Source: Pigmentiphaga daeguensis (GTDB lineage Bacteria; Pseudomonadota; Gammaproteobacteria; Burkholderiales; Burkholderiaceae_B). Taken from it: DNA of 64,000 nt. Every line of letters begins with the position of its first letter. Position 1 is the first letter of the stretch. The stretch covers positions 5,760-69,759 of the forward strand of contig NZ_BAAAEN010000029.1 of assembly GCF_039523035.1 (NCBI RefSeq). The letters are read 5' to 3'. The notes beneath the pieces were generated by a model. That model ran no database searches, was not told the DNA's origin, and saw only the letters and a list, made by a program, of their open reading frames with translations. This document shows, piece after piece, positions 17,581 to 26,528 of the stretch. A program made the position numbers and the translations under genes.

Positions 17581-18567
17581 ATGGCATTGAGAAAATACGT
17601 GCTGCGAACCTGTGTTGCCGCGGCCTTCGCGTCCCTCGGACTGTCGGGAGCCGCCAGCGCGCAGGGTTACCCGACCCGCCCCGTCACCATGGTGGTGCCC
17701 TTCGCCGCGGGGGGCTCCTCCGACATCCTGGCCCGCGCCTTCGGCGCCTCGCTGGCCGCGCGCCTGGGGCAACCGGTCATCATCGAGAACAAGCCCGGCG
17801 CGGGCGGCATCATCGCCTCGGACTACGTGGCGCGGGCGCAGCCGGACGGCTACACGCTGCTGTTCGGCACCATCGGTACCCATGCCATCAACCCGGTGCT
17901 CAAGAAGACCCTGCCCTTCGACGTCGCCAAGAGCTTCACCGCCATCGGCCGCCTGCAGGACGGCCCCCTGGTCCTGGTGGTCAACCCCTCGCTGCAGGTC
18001 AAGAACCTGCAGGGCCTGATCGACTACGCCCGCGCCAACCCCGACAAGCTGTCGTATGCCTCGGCGGGCATCGGCGCCATCTCGCACCTGGCCGGCGAGC
18101 TGTTCAAGTCGGAAGCCAAGGTGGAGATCGTCCACGTTCCGTACAAGGGCGGCGGCGCCGCCATGCCGGACCTGCTGGGCGGACAGGTCCAGCTCATGCT
18201 GGAAACCATTCCCAACACCTTGGCCTCGGTGCGCGCCGGCAAGCTGCGGGCGCTGGCCATCAGCAGCGACAAGCGTTCGGCCGCGCTGCCCGACGTGCCC
18301 ACCTTCAAGGAAAGCGGCCTGAAGGGGCTGGACGTCACGACCTGGACCGGCCTGTTCGGCCCCGCGAACCTGCCCGCCGACATCGCGTCGCGCCTGAACG
18401 CCGAGATCGCCAAGGTCGCCGCCGATCGCGACTACATCGCGCGCATCGAGCAGACCGGCAGCGAAGTCGCCAAGCCCATGTCCAGGGAACAGTTCGCCGC
18501 CTTCGTCGGCAGCGAGGTCGCGCGCTGGCGCAACGTGGCGCAGGCCGCGGGCGTGCAGCCGGAATAA
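17581..18567 (+). CDS. Bug-family (TctC) tripartite tricarboxylate transporter substrate-binding protein
   Basis: 328 residues with a clear signal peptide (VAAAFASLGLSGAASAQG, cleavage after ASA about residue 24). The mature part begins YPTRPVTMVVPFAAGGSSDILAR, the standard Bug start, and has the ENKPGAGGIIASDYVA and HVPYKGGGAAMPDLLGGQ signatures. It binds a small carboxylate in the periplasm. No TctA/TctB membrane genes are nearby, as usual for the expanded Bug family of Bordetella. Neighbouring LysR and TauD genes suggest a role in uptake or sensing of their substrate. Confidence 0.95.
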   Translation: MALRKYVLRTCVAAAFASLGLSGAASAQGYPTRPVTMVVPFAAGGSSDILARAFGASLAARLGQPVIIENKPGAGGIIASDYVARAQPDGYTLLFGTIGTHAINPVLKKTLPFDVAKSFTAIGRLQDGPLVLVVNPSLQVKNLQGLIDYARANPDKLSYASAGIGAISHLAGELFKSEAKVEIVHVPYKGGGAAMPDLLGGQVQLMLETIPNTLASVRAGKLRALAISSDKRSAALPDVPTFKESGLKGLDVTTWTGLFGPANLPADIASRLNAEIAKVAADRDYIARIEQTGSEVAKPMSREQFAAFVGSEVARWRNVAQAAGVQPE

Positions 18568-18583
18568 GCCTGGGCCCTTCCCC

Positions 18584-18982
18584 TTAGCTCGGAGAGTCGC
18601 CGCGCGGCCCTCCGGCCGCGGCCGCCGCCTTTCCGGCCGATGCGGATTGCACGGGCGGCGCCTGGGGGGACAGGGATTTCACGCAGGCGACATAGTCGGC
18701 GTCGACCTCGGCCAGCGAGGTGCCGCCCTCGTAGATTTCCGAGACCAGCCCGATGAACCAGGTACGGGTCTCGGCATCGTCCAGGCGAGAGTTCGAAAGC
18801 ACGGCGTCGATCGTGCGCTGGGCGGTCCATCCCATGTCCCTGAGCCGGACGATGACCTCTTTCACGTCACGACTGGTCACGCACTCCTCCTGCCCCGAAG
18901 TCGTGACACCTGCCCGGTCGTGACCGGTCATGGCGCACCCCATCGTCACAGCGGTCGCGAGTCCCGCGAGCACCGTTCTCAT
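18584..18982 (-). CDS. Hypothetical exported or lipoprotein-like protein
   Basis: 132 residues from ATG 18982. The N-terminus MRTVLAGLATAVTMGCAMTG is a short signal sequence; the Cys could be a lipidation site, but TMGC departs from the L-[AS]-[GA]-C lipobox. The mature region is helical and acidic (SRDVKEVIVRLRDMGW, SRLDDAETRTWFIGLV), and the C-terminus is Ala/Gly/Pro-rich and probably disordered. An upstream in-frame extension of 41 residues would bury the signal peptide. Not recognised; convergent with the Bug gene. Confidence 0.65.
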   Translation of the reverse strand: MRTVLAGLATAVTMGCAMTGHDRAGVTTSGQEECVTSRDVKEVIVRLRDMGWTAQRTIDAVLSNSRLDDAETRTWFIGLVSEIYEGGTSLAEVDADYVACVKSLSPQAPPVQSASAGKAAAAAGGPRGDSPS

Positions 18983-19197
18983 GGATTCCGCAATCCTCGT
19001 AATTTGTCGTTGTCTGCCCAGCAGGCAAGCATATAGAAGCGCGGCCGCGAACTCCACAGCGCCGCTCGTTGCGCCGCGCGCGACACGGCCCGCCGACGCA
19101 ACCAAGCTGTTAAACCCGGAAAAAACCGCAACGGCGCTGTAACCCCTCGCGACCGGCCATGCGGCTAAGCTGGACCCAAATCGGAACGGACTCCGCC

Positions 19198-19647
19198 ATG
19201 CGCATTCCTCCCACGACGCGCGAGACCCGCCCCACTGCGGAAGCCCACCTCAGGGCAGTGGTGCACCCACTGCGTCCGGACATCCCGGCCGGCGCCATCA
19301 CCATCGAAACAGACGAACGCGGGCTCTGGAGCGCCCAGATCTTCGGCGTCGAGCAGTCGCTGCAAAGCCCCGGGGAATCCCTGTACCAGGAGGTGATGGA
19401 CCGCCTGTCGCACTGGCATCCCATCTACGAGCACGACGAGATCGCGGCGCTGCTGACCACGCTCAAGATCATCGCGCCCAAGGCGGGGCTGGCCATCCCT
19501 CCCGGCTCACTGAAGCTGATCGAACTGCCCGCCGGCGTCCTGGTGCTGACGCTGAACGACGTTCCCGTCGTGGCGTCGGAAGACCCGCTGCACCTGCTGT
19601 CCCAAGCCGTCGTCAGCCTGCGCGCCGCCCAGGACTCCGCGCGCTGA
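19198..19647 (+). CDS. Conserved hypothetical protein
   Basis: 149 residues from ATG 19198 (weak GGA upstream); a 13-residue in-frame extension to 19159 is possible. Soluble, with no signal peptide. LWSAQIFGVEQSLQSPGESLYQEVMDRLSHWHPIYE and the C-terminal VLTLNDVPVVASEDPLHLL suggest a small alpha/beta protein. No family recognised. Stands alone before the carbonic anhydrase gene. Confidence 0.7.
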   Translation: MRIPPTTRETRPTAEAHLRAVVHPLRPDIPAGAITIETDERGLWSAQIFGVEQSLQSPGESLYQEVMDRLSHWHPIYEHDEIAALLTTLKIIAPKAGLAIPPGSLKLIELPAGVLVLTLNDVPVVASEDPLHLLSQAVVSLRAAQDSAR

Positions 19648-19742
19648 GCGCGGCCCCGGGCATCCCCCAGCATCCGGGAAAAGCGGCGGCTGGTATCATG
19701 ATGCTCCCCGCCCCTCCAGGGCGGGCCAGCAACAGGTGAAGC

Positions 19743-20393
19743 ATGTTCCCAGCACGACTCACAGACGGCTACCGCTCTTTCCTGGGCGGCCGCTTCAACG
19801 ACGAACGCACCCGCTACAAGACGCTCGCCGAAAAGGGCCAGAAGCCCGAAATCATGGTCATAGGCTGCTGCGATTCCCGCGTGGCCCCGGAAGTCATCTT
19901 CGACGCCGGCCCCGGCGAGATCTTCGTGGTCCGCAACGTCGCCAACCTCGTCCCCCCCTACGAAGGCATCACCCAGCACTACCACGGCACCAGCGCGGCG
20001 CTGGAGTTCGCCGTGCAGTCGCTGCGCGTCAAGCACATCGTCGTGCTCGGCCACGCGCTGTGCGGCGGCGTCTCGGCCTTCGCCAACAGCGCCGACCCGC
20101 TGTCGCCCGGGGATTTCATCGGCAAGTGGATGCAGCAGATCGCCCCGGTGGTCGAACGCACCGTCCCGCCTGGCGAAAACCCCGGCATGTACATCCGCCA
20201 GCTGGAACTGGCCACGGTCGAACACAGCCTGAACAACCTGATGACCTTCCCCTGCGTGCGCATCCTGGTGGAACGAGGCCAGTTGCAACTGCACGGGGCC
20301 TATTTCGGCGTCGCCACCGGCGTGCTGATGGTGCGCGACCCGGCCACCGGCGAGTTCCATCCCGTCTCCGAAAGCCCGCTGCCGCTGGACTAG
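19743..20393 (+). CDS. Beta-class carbonic anhydrase
   Basis: 216 residues. The zinc and catalytic motifs of beta-CAs are present: CCDSR (Cys, Asp-Arg dyad) near residue 41, and GHALCGG (His, Cys) near residue 100. VRNVANLVPPYE follows the first motif as in the family. It interconverts CO2 and bicarbonate in the cytoplasm to feed carboxylases and control pH. The RBS is weak (AGGTGAAGC before the ATG). Single gene followed by an exported protein of unknown role. Confidence 0.94.
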   Translation: MFPARLTDGYRSFLGGRFNDERTRYKTLAEKGQKPEIMVIGCCDSRVAPEVIFDAGPGEIFVVRNVANLVPPYEGITQHYHGTSAALEFAVQSLRVKHIVVLGHALCGGVSAFANSADPLSPGDFIGKWMQQIAPVVERTVPPGENPGMYIRQLELATVEHSLNNLMTFPCVRILVERGQLQLHGAYFGVATGVLMVRDPATGEFHPVSESPLPLD

Positions 20394-20479
20394 GGCAACA
20401 ATTTTTACGCAACGTCATCCGGCGCCGGCGGTCCAAGCGGTTTGCACCGCGCACGGCCGCTGCGCATGGAGCCTGGACC

Positions 20480-21184
20480 ATGATGTTACGTATCGCCGCC
20501 ACGGCGCTGTTGTCCCTGTCCCTACCCTTGCTCGCCCACGCCGCCGGGACCGCCCGGCTGGCCGGGCTGGACGACCGGGGGCAGCCTTTCTCCGCCTCGG
20601 TCGAATACGCCGGCAACAATCTGCGGGCGGCCTCGCCCCAGAGCCCCAACAACTACCTGCTGGCCCGCGGCGACAAGATCTACGCCGTCAGCCGCGTCAA
20701 CGGGCAGCAGGTGGTCATGGAAGCGGCCGACCTGATGCGCATGGCGGGCGGCCTGATGCCCAGCCCGACGGCCGCCCTTGAACAGGTCAGCGCCATCGTC
20801 TCCCTGCAACCGACCACGCGCAGCGAAACCGTGGCCGGACTGGGCGGCACCGTCTACGTGCTGACCTACGAGGACGGCCGCCGGCAGCGGCGCACCGAAG
20901 AACTGGTCCTGACCTCGGCGCCGGCGGCCAGCGAACTGACCGCCGCGGCGCTGAAACTGGGCCGCAGCCTGGCCTCGCTGTCGGGCACGCTGCTTCCGCC
21001 CGGCGCCGACGACCTGGCGCGGCGCCTGCAGGCCGACCGGCTGGGCCTGCTGCGCTTCGGCGACCGCTTCCGGGTCGAGACCCTGGACGACCGCGCGCCC
21101 CCGCCTTCGCGCTTCGACATGCCCGGCGGCTCGTTCCAGATACCCGACCTGCGGGGCCTCTTGCCCGGCCTGGGCGGCCGCTGA
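20480..21184 (+). CDS. Hypothetical exported protein
   Basis: 234 residues from ATG 20480 (GGAG seven bases upstream). Signal peptide LLSLSLPLLAHAAG with cleavage after AHA (about residue 22). The mature part has repeated strands (SASVEYAGNNLRAAS, YLLARGDKIYAVSRVNG, VYVLTYEDGRRQRRTEELVL) reminiscent of DUF4412-like periplasmic proteins, and a Pro/Gly-rich C-terminus (RGLLPGLGGR). Function not recognised. Confidence 0.75.
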   Translation: MMLRIAATALLSLSLPLLAHAAGTARLAGLDDRGQPFSASVEYAGNNLRAASPQSPNNYLLARGDKIYAVSRVNGQQVVMEAADLMRMAGGLMPSPTAALEQVSAIVSLQPTTRSETVAGLGGTVYVLTYEDGRRQRRTEELVLTSAPAASELTAAALKLGRSLASLSGTLLPPGADDLARRLQADRLGLLRFGDRFRVETLDDRAPPPSRFDMPGGSFQIPDLRGLLPGLGGR

Positions 21185-21299
21185 GCGGCGGGCACGCAAA
21201 CCGCGCGGACCCGGCTAGAATGCCGGGATCCGCACGCCTGCCCGAGCCCATGCTCCCTCCCGTCCTGTCCGCCCCGCGCCACGGGCAAACGGAGTCCCC

Positions 21300-22190
21300 A
21301 TGACACGCGCCACGCGATTCGGCGTGATCACCATCGTCGTCGGGATCGCCGTCCTTGGCCTGAAATACCTCGCCTACCGGCTCACCGGCAGCATCGCGCT
21401 GTATTCCGACGCGCTGGAAAGCATCATCAACGTGGCCACGGCCGTCATCACCGTGGTCGCGCTGTCGGTCAGCGCCATGCCCGCCGACGCCAACCACCCC
21501 TACGGCCACAACAAGGCCGAGTACCTGTCCGCGGTCCTGGAAAGCACGCTGATCGTGTTCGCCGCGCTGACCATCCTGCGCGAGGCCTACCAGGGCTTCA
21601 TGAATCCCCGCCCGCTCGACGCGCCGGTGCTGGGCATGGCGATCAACCTGGGCGCCACCCTGATCAACGGCGCCTGGGGTACCCTGCTGATGCGCTACGG
21701 GCGCCGCTGGCACTCGCCGGCGCTGGTCGCCGACGGCCGCCACCTGTGGACCGACGTGGTCTCCTCGATAGGCGTCGTGATCGGCGTGGCGCTGGTGGCG
21801 CTGACCGGCTGGACCCGCCTGGATTCCATCATCGCCGGCCTGGTGGCGCTGCACATCCTGTGGTCGGGGTGGCAGCTGATGCGCGACTCGGTGGGCGGCC
21901 TGATGGACGAAGCCCTGTCGCGCGAGATCGTCGACGACGTGCGGCAGATCATCCGCGACCACGGCACCGGGGCGCTGCAGGCCCACACCCTGCGCTCGCG
22001 CCGCTCGGGCCCCCGCGTCTTCATCGAATTCAATCTCGTCGTGCCCGGCGCGATGTCGGTGGGCGCCGCCCACGCGATCTGCGACCGGCTGGAAACCGCC
22101 ATCCATGGCTACATCGAAGGCAGCTCCATCGTCATCCACATCGAGCCCGAACAACAGGCGGTCGCCTCGCCCGAGGTCCGCATCAGCTGA
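21300..22190 (+). CDS. Cation diffusion facilitator (CDF) transporter
   Basis: 296 residues with six predicted membrane helices and a cytoplasmic C-terminal domain. Metal site residues of CDF proteins: YSDALESIINVAT in TM2 and ADGRHLWTDVVSS in TM5, which carries H/D in place of the HxxxD of ZitB-type proteins. HPYGHNKAEYLSAV is the family loop motif. It exports divalent cations such as Zn, Fe, Mn or Co using proton antiport. The metal cannot be assigned. Next gene starts 12 bases downstream, probably the same transcript. Confidence 0.92.
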   Translation: MTRATRFGVITIVVGIAVLGLKYLAYRLTGSIALYSDALESIINVATAVITVVALSVSAMPADANHPYGHNKAEYLSAVLESTLIVFAALTILREAYQGFMNPRPLDAPVLGMAINLGATLINGAWGTLLMRYGRRWHSPALVADGRHLWTDVVSSIGVVIGVALVALTGWTRLDSIIAGLVALHILWSGWQLMRDSVGGLMDEALSREIVDDVRQIIRDHGTGALQAHTLRSRRSGPRVFIEFNLVVPGAMSVGAAHAICDRLETAIHGYIEGSSIVIHIEPEQQAVASPEVRIS

Positions 22191-22202
22191 GCGCCACGCA
22201 TC

Positions 22203-22763
22203 ATGTTCACGTCCCCGCCCGACTCCCTCACCCATCCGGCCATCATCGACGCCACCCGCGCGTGGCTGGAGAAGGCCGTCATCGGCCTGAATCTCTGTCC
22301 CTTCGCCAAGGCCGTCCATACCAAGGGCCAGATCCAGTACGTGGTCAGCGATGCGCGCGACCCCGACGCGCTGCTCGAGGAACTGGGCGCCTGCCTGCGC
22401 ACGCTGGCGCAGAGCGACCCGGAACAGGTCGACACCCTGCTGCTGATCCACCCCTGGACGCTGGCCGATTTCTACGACTACAACGAGTTCCTGGACGAGG
22501 CCGACGCCGCCGTGGAAGCGCTGGGCCTGGAAGGCGAGATCCAGGTCGCCAGTTTCCATCCCGACTACCAGTTCGCGGGCACCGGCGCCGACGACATCGA
22601 GAACTACAGCAACCGCTCGCCCTACCCCACCCTGCACCTGCTGCGCGAGGCCAGCGTGGACAAGGCGGTGGAGGCGTTCCCGGAAGCCGAGAGCATCTAC
22701 GAACGCAACATCGAGACGCTGCGCGAACTGGGCCACGAAGGCTGGAAGAAGCTGGGGCTGTAG
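22203..22763 (+). CDS. DUF1415 domain-containing protein
   Basis: 186 residues. Conserved blocks of DUF1415: WLEKAVIGLNLCPFAKAV near residue 20, TLLLIHPWTLADFYDYNEFL, and IQVASFHPDYQFAGT...YSNRSPYPTLHLLRE. The Cys-Pro-Phe motif and His residues suggest a binding or redox site, but the function is not established. Follows the CDF gene by 12 bases. Confidence 0.9.
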   Translation: MFTSPPDSLTHPAIIDATRAWLEKAVIGLNLCPFAKAVHTKGQIQYVVSDARDPDALLEELGACLRTLAQSDPEQVDTLLLIHPWTLADFYDYNEFLDEADAAVEALGLEGEIQVASFHPDYQFAGTGADDIENYSNRSPYPTLHLLREASVDKAVEAFPEAESIYERNIETLRELGHEGWKKLGL

Positions 22764-22779
22764 GACGCCCGCGCGGGCT

Positions 22780-23202
22780 TCAGTCCTCGTTCACCCGCCC
22801 GCGCATGCGCTTGATCTCGCCATGCCGGACCTTGCGCTGCAGGCGGCGCTGCTGCGACCCCTTGGTCGGCCGCGTGGGCTTGCGCGGCTTGGGCGGTTCC
22901 GCCACCGAGGCCAGCAGGGCCGCCAGGCGCTCGAGCGCGTCGGCGCGGTTCTTTTCCTGGCTGCGATAGGCCTGCGCCTTGATCACCACCACGCCGGCGC
23001 TGGAGATGCGCCGGTCCGCCTTCTGCATCAGCGCCTCCTTCCACGCCTCGGGCAGCGACGAGGCGCCGAGATCGAAGCGCAGGTGAACCGCGCTCGACAC
23101 CTTGTTGACGTTCTGTCCGCCCGCCCCCTGCGCGCGGATCATCGTGAAGACGATCTCGTCTTCATCGATGGCGACCCCGGGAGCCAGATGCAGGAGCGGC
23201 AT
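22780..23202 (-). CDS. arfB: Alternative ribosome-rescue factor ArfB (YaeJ)
   Basis: 140 residues. The GGQ peptidyl-tRNA hydrolase motif lies in RAQGAGGQNVNKV (about residue 27). A basic tail, rich in Lys/Arg (QQRRLQRKVRHGEIKRM), threads into the empty mRNA channel of stalled ribosomes. The length matches E. coli ArfB. It releases peptides from non-stop ribosomes. It converges on DUF1415 and is followed 7 bases upstream by bioB on the same strand, probably co-transcribed. Confidence 0.94.
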   Translation of the reverse strand: MPLLHLAPGVAIDEDEIVFTMIRAQGAGGQNVNKVSSAVHLRFDLGASSLPEAWKEALMQKADRRISSAGVVVIKAQAYRSQEKNRADALERLAALLASVAEPPKPRKPTRPTKGSQQRRLQRKVRHGEIKRMRGRVNED

Positions 23203-23209
23203 GCGGGCC

Positions 23210-24211
23210 TCAGTGCGCGGCCGTATCCACGCGCATGCCCAGCCGCCGCAGCAACTCGCGGTCGGCCTCGGCCTGCGGGTTCTCGGTGACCAGCAGCTTG
23301 TCGCCGTAGAACATGGAATTGGCGCCGGCCAGGAAGCACAGGGCCTGCAAGGCGTCGTCCATCTGCTCGCGCCCCGCCGACAGCCGGACCACCGCCTCGG
23401 GCATGGTGATGCGCGCCACCGCGATGGTGCGCACGAATTCGAACGGATCCACCGAGGCGTTGTCCGCCAGCGGCGTACCCTGCACGCGCACCAGGTTGTT
23501 GATGGGCACCGACTCCGGATAGGGATCCATGTTGGCCAGCTGGACGATCAGGCCCGCCCGCTCGCGGCGCGATTCGCCCAGGCCCACGATGCCGCCGCAG
23601 CAAACCTTGATCCCGGCGTCGCGCACGCGCCCCAGCGTATCCAGCCGGTCCTGGTAGGTACGCGTCGTGATGACGCGGCCGTAGAACTCGGGCGAGGTAT
23701 CCAGGTTGTGGTTGTAGTAGTCGAGCCCGGCCTCGCGCAGCTGTTCGGCCTGGCCGTCGCGCAGCATGCCGAGCGTCACGCAGGTTTCCAGGCCCAGGTC
23801 CTTGACCGCCTTGACCATGTCGGCCACCGCGTCCACCTGGTGCGGCTTGGGGCTGCGCCAGGCAGCACCCATGCAGAACCGCGTCGCGCCGTTGTCCTTG
23901 GCGGCCCGGGCCGCCGCCAGCACCTCGGCCAGCGGCATCAGCTTCTCGGTCTCGACGCCCGTGTCGTAGCGCGAGGACTGCGGACAGTACGAGCAATCCT
24001 CGGGGCACCCGCCGGTCTTGATCGACAGCAGGGTCGACAACTGGATGGCGTTGGGATCGAAGAAGCGCCGGTGCGCCTGCTGCGCCTGATAGAGCAGATC
24101 GGCGAACGGCAGCTCGAACAGCGCCAGCACGGCATCGACGTTCCAGGATGCGCAATTGCGGCGAGATGTAACAGCGGCGGCCGCGGGCGCGACGGCGGGA
24201 TCAGCTTGCAT
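23210..24211 (-). CDS. bioB: Biotin synthase
   Basis: 333 residues from ATG 24211 (AAGGAG five bases upstream). The radical-SAM motif CPEDCSYC (Cx3Cx2C) binds the 4Fe-4S cluster. The [2Fe-2S] sulfur donor site residues are in RFCMGAAWR, GLETCVTLGM, and the conserved Arg in VRTIAVARITMP. It inserts sulfur into dethiobiotin, the last step of biotin synthesis. No other bio genes are adjacent. An Ala-rich N-terminus precedes the core. Confidence 0.97.
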   Translation of the reverse strand: MQADPAVAPAAAAVTSRRNCASWNVDAVLALFELPFADLLYQAQQAHRRFFDPNAIQLSTLLSIKTGGCPEDCSYCPQSSRYDTGVETEKLMPLAEVLAAARAAKDNGATRFCMGAAWRSPKPHQVDAVADMVKAVKDLGLETCVTLGMLRDGQAEQLREAGLDYYNHNLDTSPEFYGRVITTRTYQDRLDTLGRVRDAGIKVCCGGIVGLGESRRERAGLIVQLANMDPYPESVPINNLVRVQGTPLADNASVDPFEFVRTIAVARITMPEAVVRLSAGREQMDDALQALCFLAGANSMFYGDKLLVTENPQAEADRELLRRLGMRVDTAAH

Positions 24212-24582
24212 GGGAACTCCTTCACGGGGAATGGCGCGGCCCGCGGGCCGGCGCCAGTGCACATGGTAAGCAAGCCGGACGGCGGCATCAAATATTCAAA
24301 ATCCGTTTTTTGCCTTAAAAATCGGCGAACTTGCCGCGTACACCCTGATTTTGAACGAAGTCGCGGCCAACATGACGCCTACGGCTGTTGCAACTTCGCA
24401 GGATTTTTCAGGTAGGGTTCGCGGGCGCCGCCGCGCAGTGGCCGCTCTCGCCCGCCGCTGCGCCGGTCGCCGCCGTTGACCGCCGGACTTGCATTTCTGC
24501 TCCAAGATTGTTTGAATGCCGGCTCTGTGCATAGGCAGAGGGCCATCCGGCCCGTCTGCCGATATTTTTTCAAGGAGTACGC
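24212..24582. other. Divergent intergenic region between bioB and the HU gene
   Basis: An AT-rich stretch at about 24285-24345 probably carries the bioB promoter on the minus strand. Toward HU, TTGCAT (24489-24494), 17 bases, TTGAAT (24512-24517) is a plausible sigma-70 promoter with a 65-base leader. Nothing else recognised. Confidence 0.4.
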
Positions 24583-24864
24583 ATGCGCACCAAGAAGGAA
24601 CTGATCGACGCTCTCGCCGAGCGCACCCAACAACCCAAGAATGTCTCCGAAGCCTTCATCGATGCGCTGGGCGATGCCCTGCGCGACACGCTGGCCAAGG
24701 GCGACGAGGTCGTGCTGCCTGGCGTCGGGAAGTTCTCGGTGAAAGAAAAAGCCGCCAAGACGGGCCGCAACCCCCGTACCGGCGAAGCGATCCAGATCGC
24801 TGCCCGCAAGGCCCCCGCTTTCAGCGCCGCCAAGGTCCTGAAAGACGCCGTCGACGCCAAGTAA
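24583..24864 (+). CDS. HU-family DNA-binding protein
   Basis: 93 residues of the HU/IHF fold: MRTKKELIDALAERT helix, LPGVGKFSVKEKAAKTGRNPRTGEAI with the DNA-binding arm (conserved GRNPRTGE), and a C-terminal helix. It binds and bends DNA as a nucleoid protein. The start has AAGGAG six bases upstream. High expression is expected. Confidence 0.95.
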   Translation: MRTKKELIDALAERTQQPKNVSEAFIDALGDALRDTLAKGDEVVLPGVGKFSVKEKAAKTGRNPRTGEAIQIAARKAPAFSAAKVLKDAVDAK

Positions 24865-24958
24865 GCGTCGCCGCCACGCGCGCCCCCGCCTACCGCGGCG
24901 GTGCGCGCCGAATCAGTCTGCCTTACACTGCAAGAATCCTTCGCTCCCGGAGTCATTC

Positions 24959-25423
24959 TTGTCTACCGACCAACCCGCCGAGCCCTTCAGCGGTCCCAGC
25001 ACCACCTACCTGGTCTCGCAGGTACACCATCCCCTCCGCAACTTCAGCGACGCCCTGCTCAAGCCCTATGGCGTAACGGGCATCCAGTTCACCGTGCTGT
25101 CCGTGGTCGCGCACCGTGAAAAGCTGTCCTCCGCGGATCTGTCCAGGCGCTTCTACGTCACTCCCCAGTCGATGGGCCAATTGCTCTCGACCCTGGAAGA
25201 GCGCGGCCTGCTCGAGCGCAAGGAAGACGCCAGCAATCGGCGCATCCTGCGCATCACGCTTACCCCGGCCGGACGCGAAGTGGTCGAGGCCGGCACGCGC
25301 GAGCTGAACCGCTTCGAGCAGGAGGCCTTCTCCAGCCTCAGCCCCAAGGAGCTCAAGACCTTTCGCGGATTGTTGCGCACCGTCATCGACGATTTGCGCA
25401 GCCGGCATATCGGCGCCACATAG
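24959..25423 (+). CDS. MarR-family transcriptional regulator
   Basis: 154 residues from a TTG start at 24959, supported by GGAG six bases upstream; no later Met would keep the N-terminus. Winged helix: GVTGIQFTVLSVVAHREKLSSADLSRRFYVTPQSMGQLLSTLEERGLLERKED, followed by the wing NRRILRITLTPAG. MarR proteins repress operons and release with aromatic ligands. The neighbouring Bug-monooxygenase operon, 109 bases downstream on the same strand, is the likely target. Confidence 0.92.
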   Translation: MSTDQPAEPFSGPSTTYLVSQVHHPLRNFSDALLKPYGVTGIQFTVLSVVAHREKLSSADLSRRFYVTPQSMGQLLSTLEERGLLERKEDASNRRILRITLTPAGREVVEAGTRELNRFEQEAFSSLSPKELKTFRGLLRTVIDDLRSRHIGAT

Positions 25424-25449
25424 CGTGCATCGCGCTGATCGAAATTCCT

Positions 25450-25503
25450 TGTGATTCCATAATTATTATGTGATTCAGCTCGCTCATCGCTTCACTTTAT
25501 AGT
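25450..25503 (+). promoter_or_regulatory. Direct repeats and -10 element upstream of the Bug-monooxygenase operon
   Basis: TGTGATTC occurs twice (25450-25457 and 25469-25476), starts 19 bases apart, i.e. nearly two helical turns, around an AT-rich centre. A -10-like TATAGT lies at 25498-25503, with no clear -35 hexamer; this is the pattern of an activator-dependent promoter. MarR (upstream) or LysR (27730) are candidate regulators. Confidence 0.4.
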
Positions 25504-25532
25504 CCCCCAACACGGACAATGAGGGGACATCG

Positions 25533-26525
25533 ATGAACAAGCGGATCCTGCGCGCAATGCCGATGCGGCGTGCGTGCCTCGCCACCTTGGCAACACTGGC
25601 CCTGGCCGGCACCGCATCGGCCGCGGCAGCCGAATTTCCCGCCGGGCCTGTCACCATCGTCGTGCCTTTCCCGCCCGGAGGTCCCACCGATACCACCGCA
25701 CGACTGGTGGGCAAGACGCTGTCGAAACAACTCGGCCAACCCGTGGTGATCGAGAATCGCGCCGGCGCGGGCGGCACGGTCGGCTCCGCCTCGGTCGCGC
25801 GCGCCAAGCCCGATGGCCACACCCTGCTGTGGGCCAGCACCAGCAGCCTGGGCGTGGCGCCAGGGCTGTACCGCAACCTGGCCTACTCGCCGATGGAATC
25901 CTTCGCGCACATCGGCCTGGTGGCGCGCAGCCCCATCCTGCTCGTGGTGCGCCATGCCTTTCCCGCCAATACCTTGCAGGAACTGGTCGCCTATGCCGCC
26001 AAGAACAAGGTGTCCTACGGTTCCGCCGGCAACGGTTCCATCAACCACCTGACCGGCGAATGGTTCAAGGAGGTGTCCGGCGCGAACATCCTGCACGTTC
26101 CCTACAAAGGCGGAGCGCCGGCGCTGGCGGACATGATCGGCGGCCAGATCGACATGACGCTGGAGACCATCACCGTCGTGCGGCCCTACCTGGAAAGCGG
26201 CCGGGCCAAGGTACTTGCCACCGGCGGCGCCACGCGCTCGGCCGACATGCCGCAGGTGCCCACCGTGCGCGAAGTCTTCGGCGGCGATTTCGAATCGTAT
26301 TCCTGGACCGGCCTGGTGGCGCCTGCCGGCACCCCGGCCGCCGTCGTTCAAAAGCTCAATGCCGCGCTGCGCGCGGCCCAGGACGATCCCGAGCTGATGA
26401 GCCAGATGAAGGCCGGCGGCCAGGACGTCATCAAAACCACGCCGGACGAATTCCGCAGCTTCCTGGCGAGCGACACCAAGCGCTGGGCCGAATTGATCAA
26501 ACGCACCAACACCACACTGGACTGA
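25533..26525 (+). CDS. Bug-family (TctC) substrate-binding protein
   Basis: 330 residues. Signal peptide ATLATLALAGTASAAAAEFP. Mature start GPVTIVVPFPPGGPTDTTAR and the HVPYKGGAPALADMIGGQ block are standard. A periplasmic receptor for a small carboxylate or aromatic acid. The monooxygenase gene begins 3 bases after its stop, so uptake and hydroxylation are probably co-regulated. No TctAB genes in the window. Confidence 0.95.
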   Translation: MNKRILRAMPMRRACLATLATLALAGTASAAAAEFPAGPVTIVVPFPPGGPTDTTARLVGKTLSKQLGQPVVIENRAGAGGTVGSASVARAKPDGHTLLWASTSSLGVAPGLYRNLAYSPMESFAHIGLVARSPILLVVRHAFPANTLQELVAYAAKNKVSYGSAGNGSINHLTGEWFKEVSGANILHVPYKGGAPALADMIGGQIDMTLETITVVRPYLESGRAKVLATGGATRSADMPQVPTVREVFGGDFESYSWTGLVAPAGTPAAVVQKLNAALRAAQDDPELMSQMKAGGQDVIKTTPDEFRSFLASDTKRWAELIKRTNTTLD

Positions 26526-26528
26526 CTC

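Noticed and set aside
20787..22736. 649-residue minus-strand frame opposite the CDF and DUF1415 genes
   Set aside because: Low-complexity antisense shadow; real genes on the plus strand explain the region.
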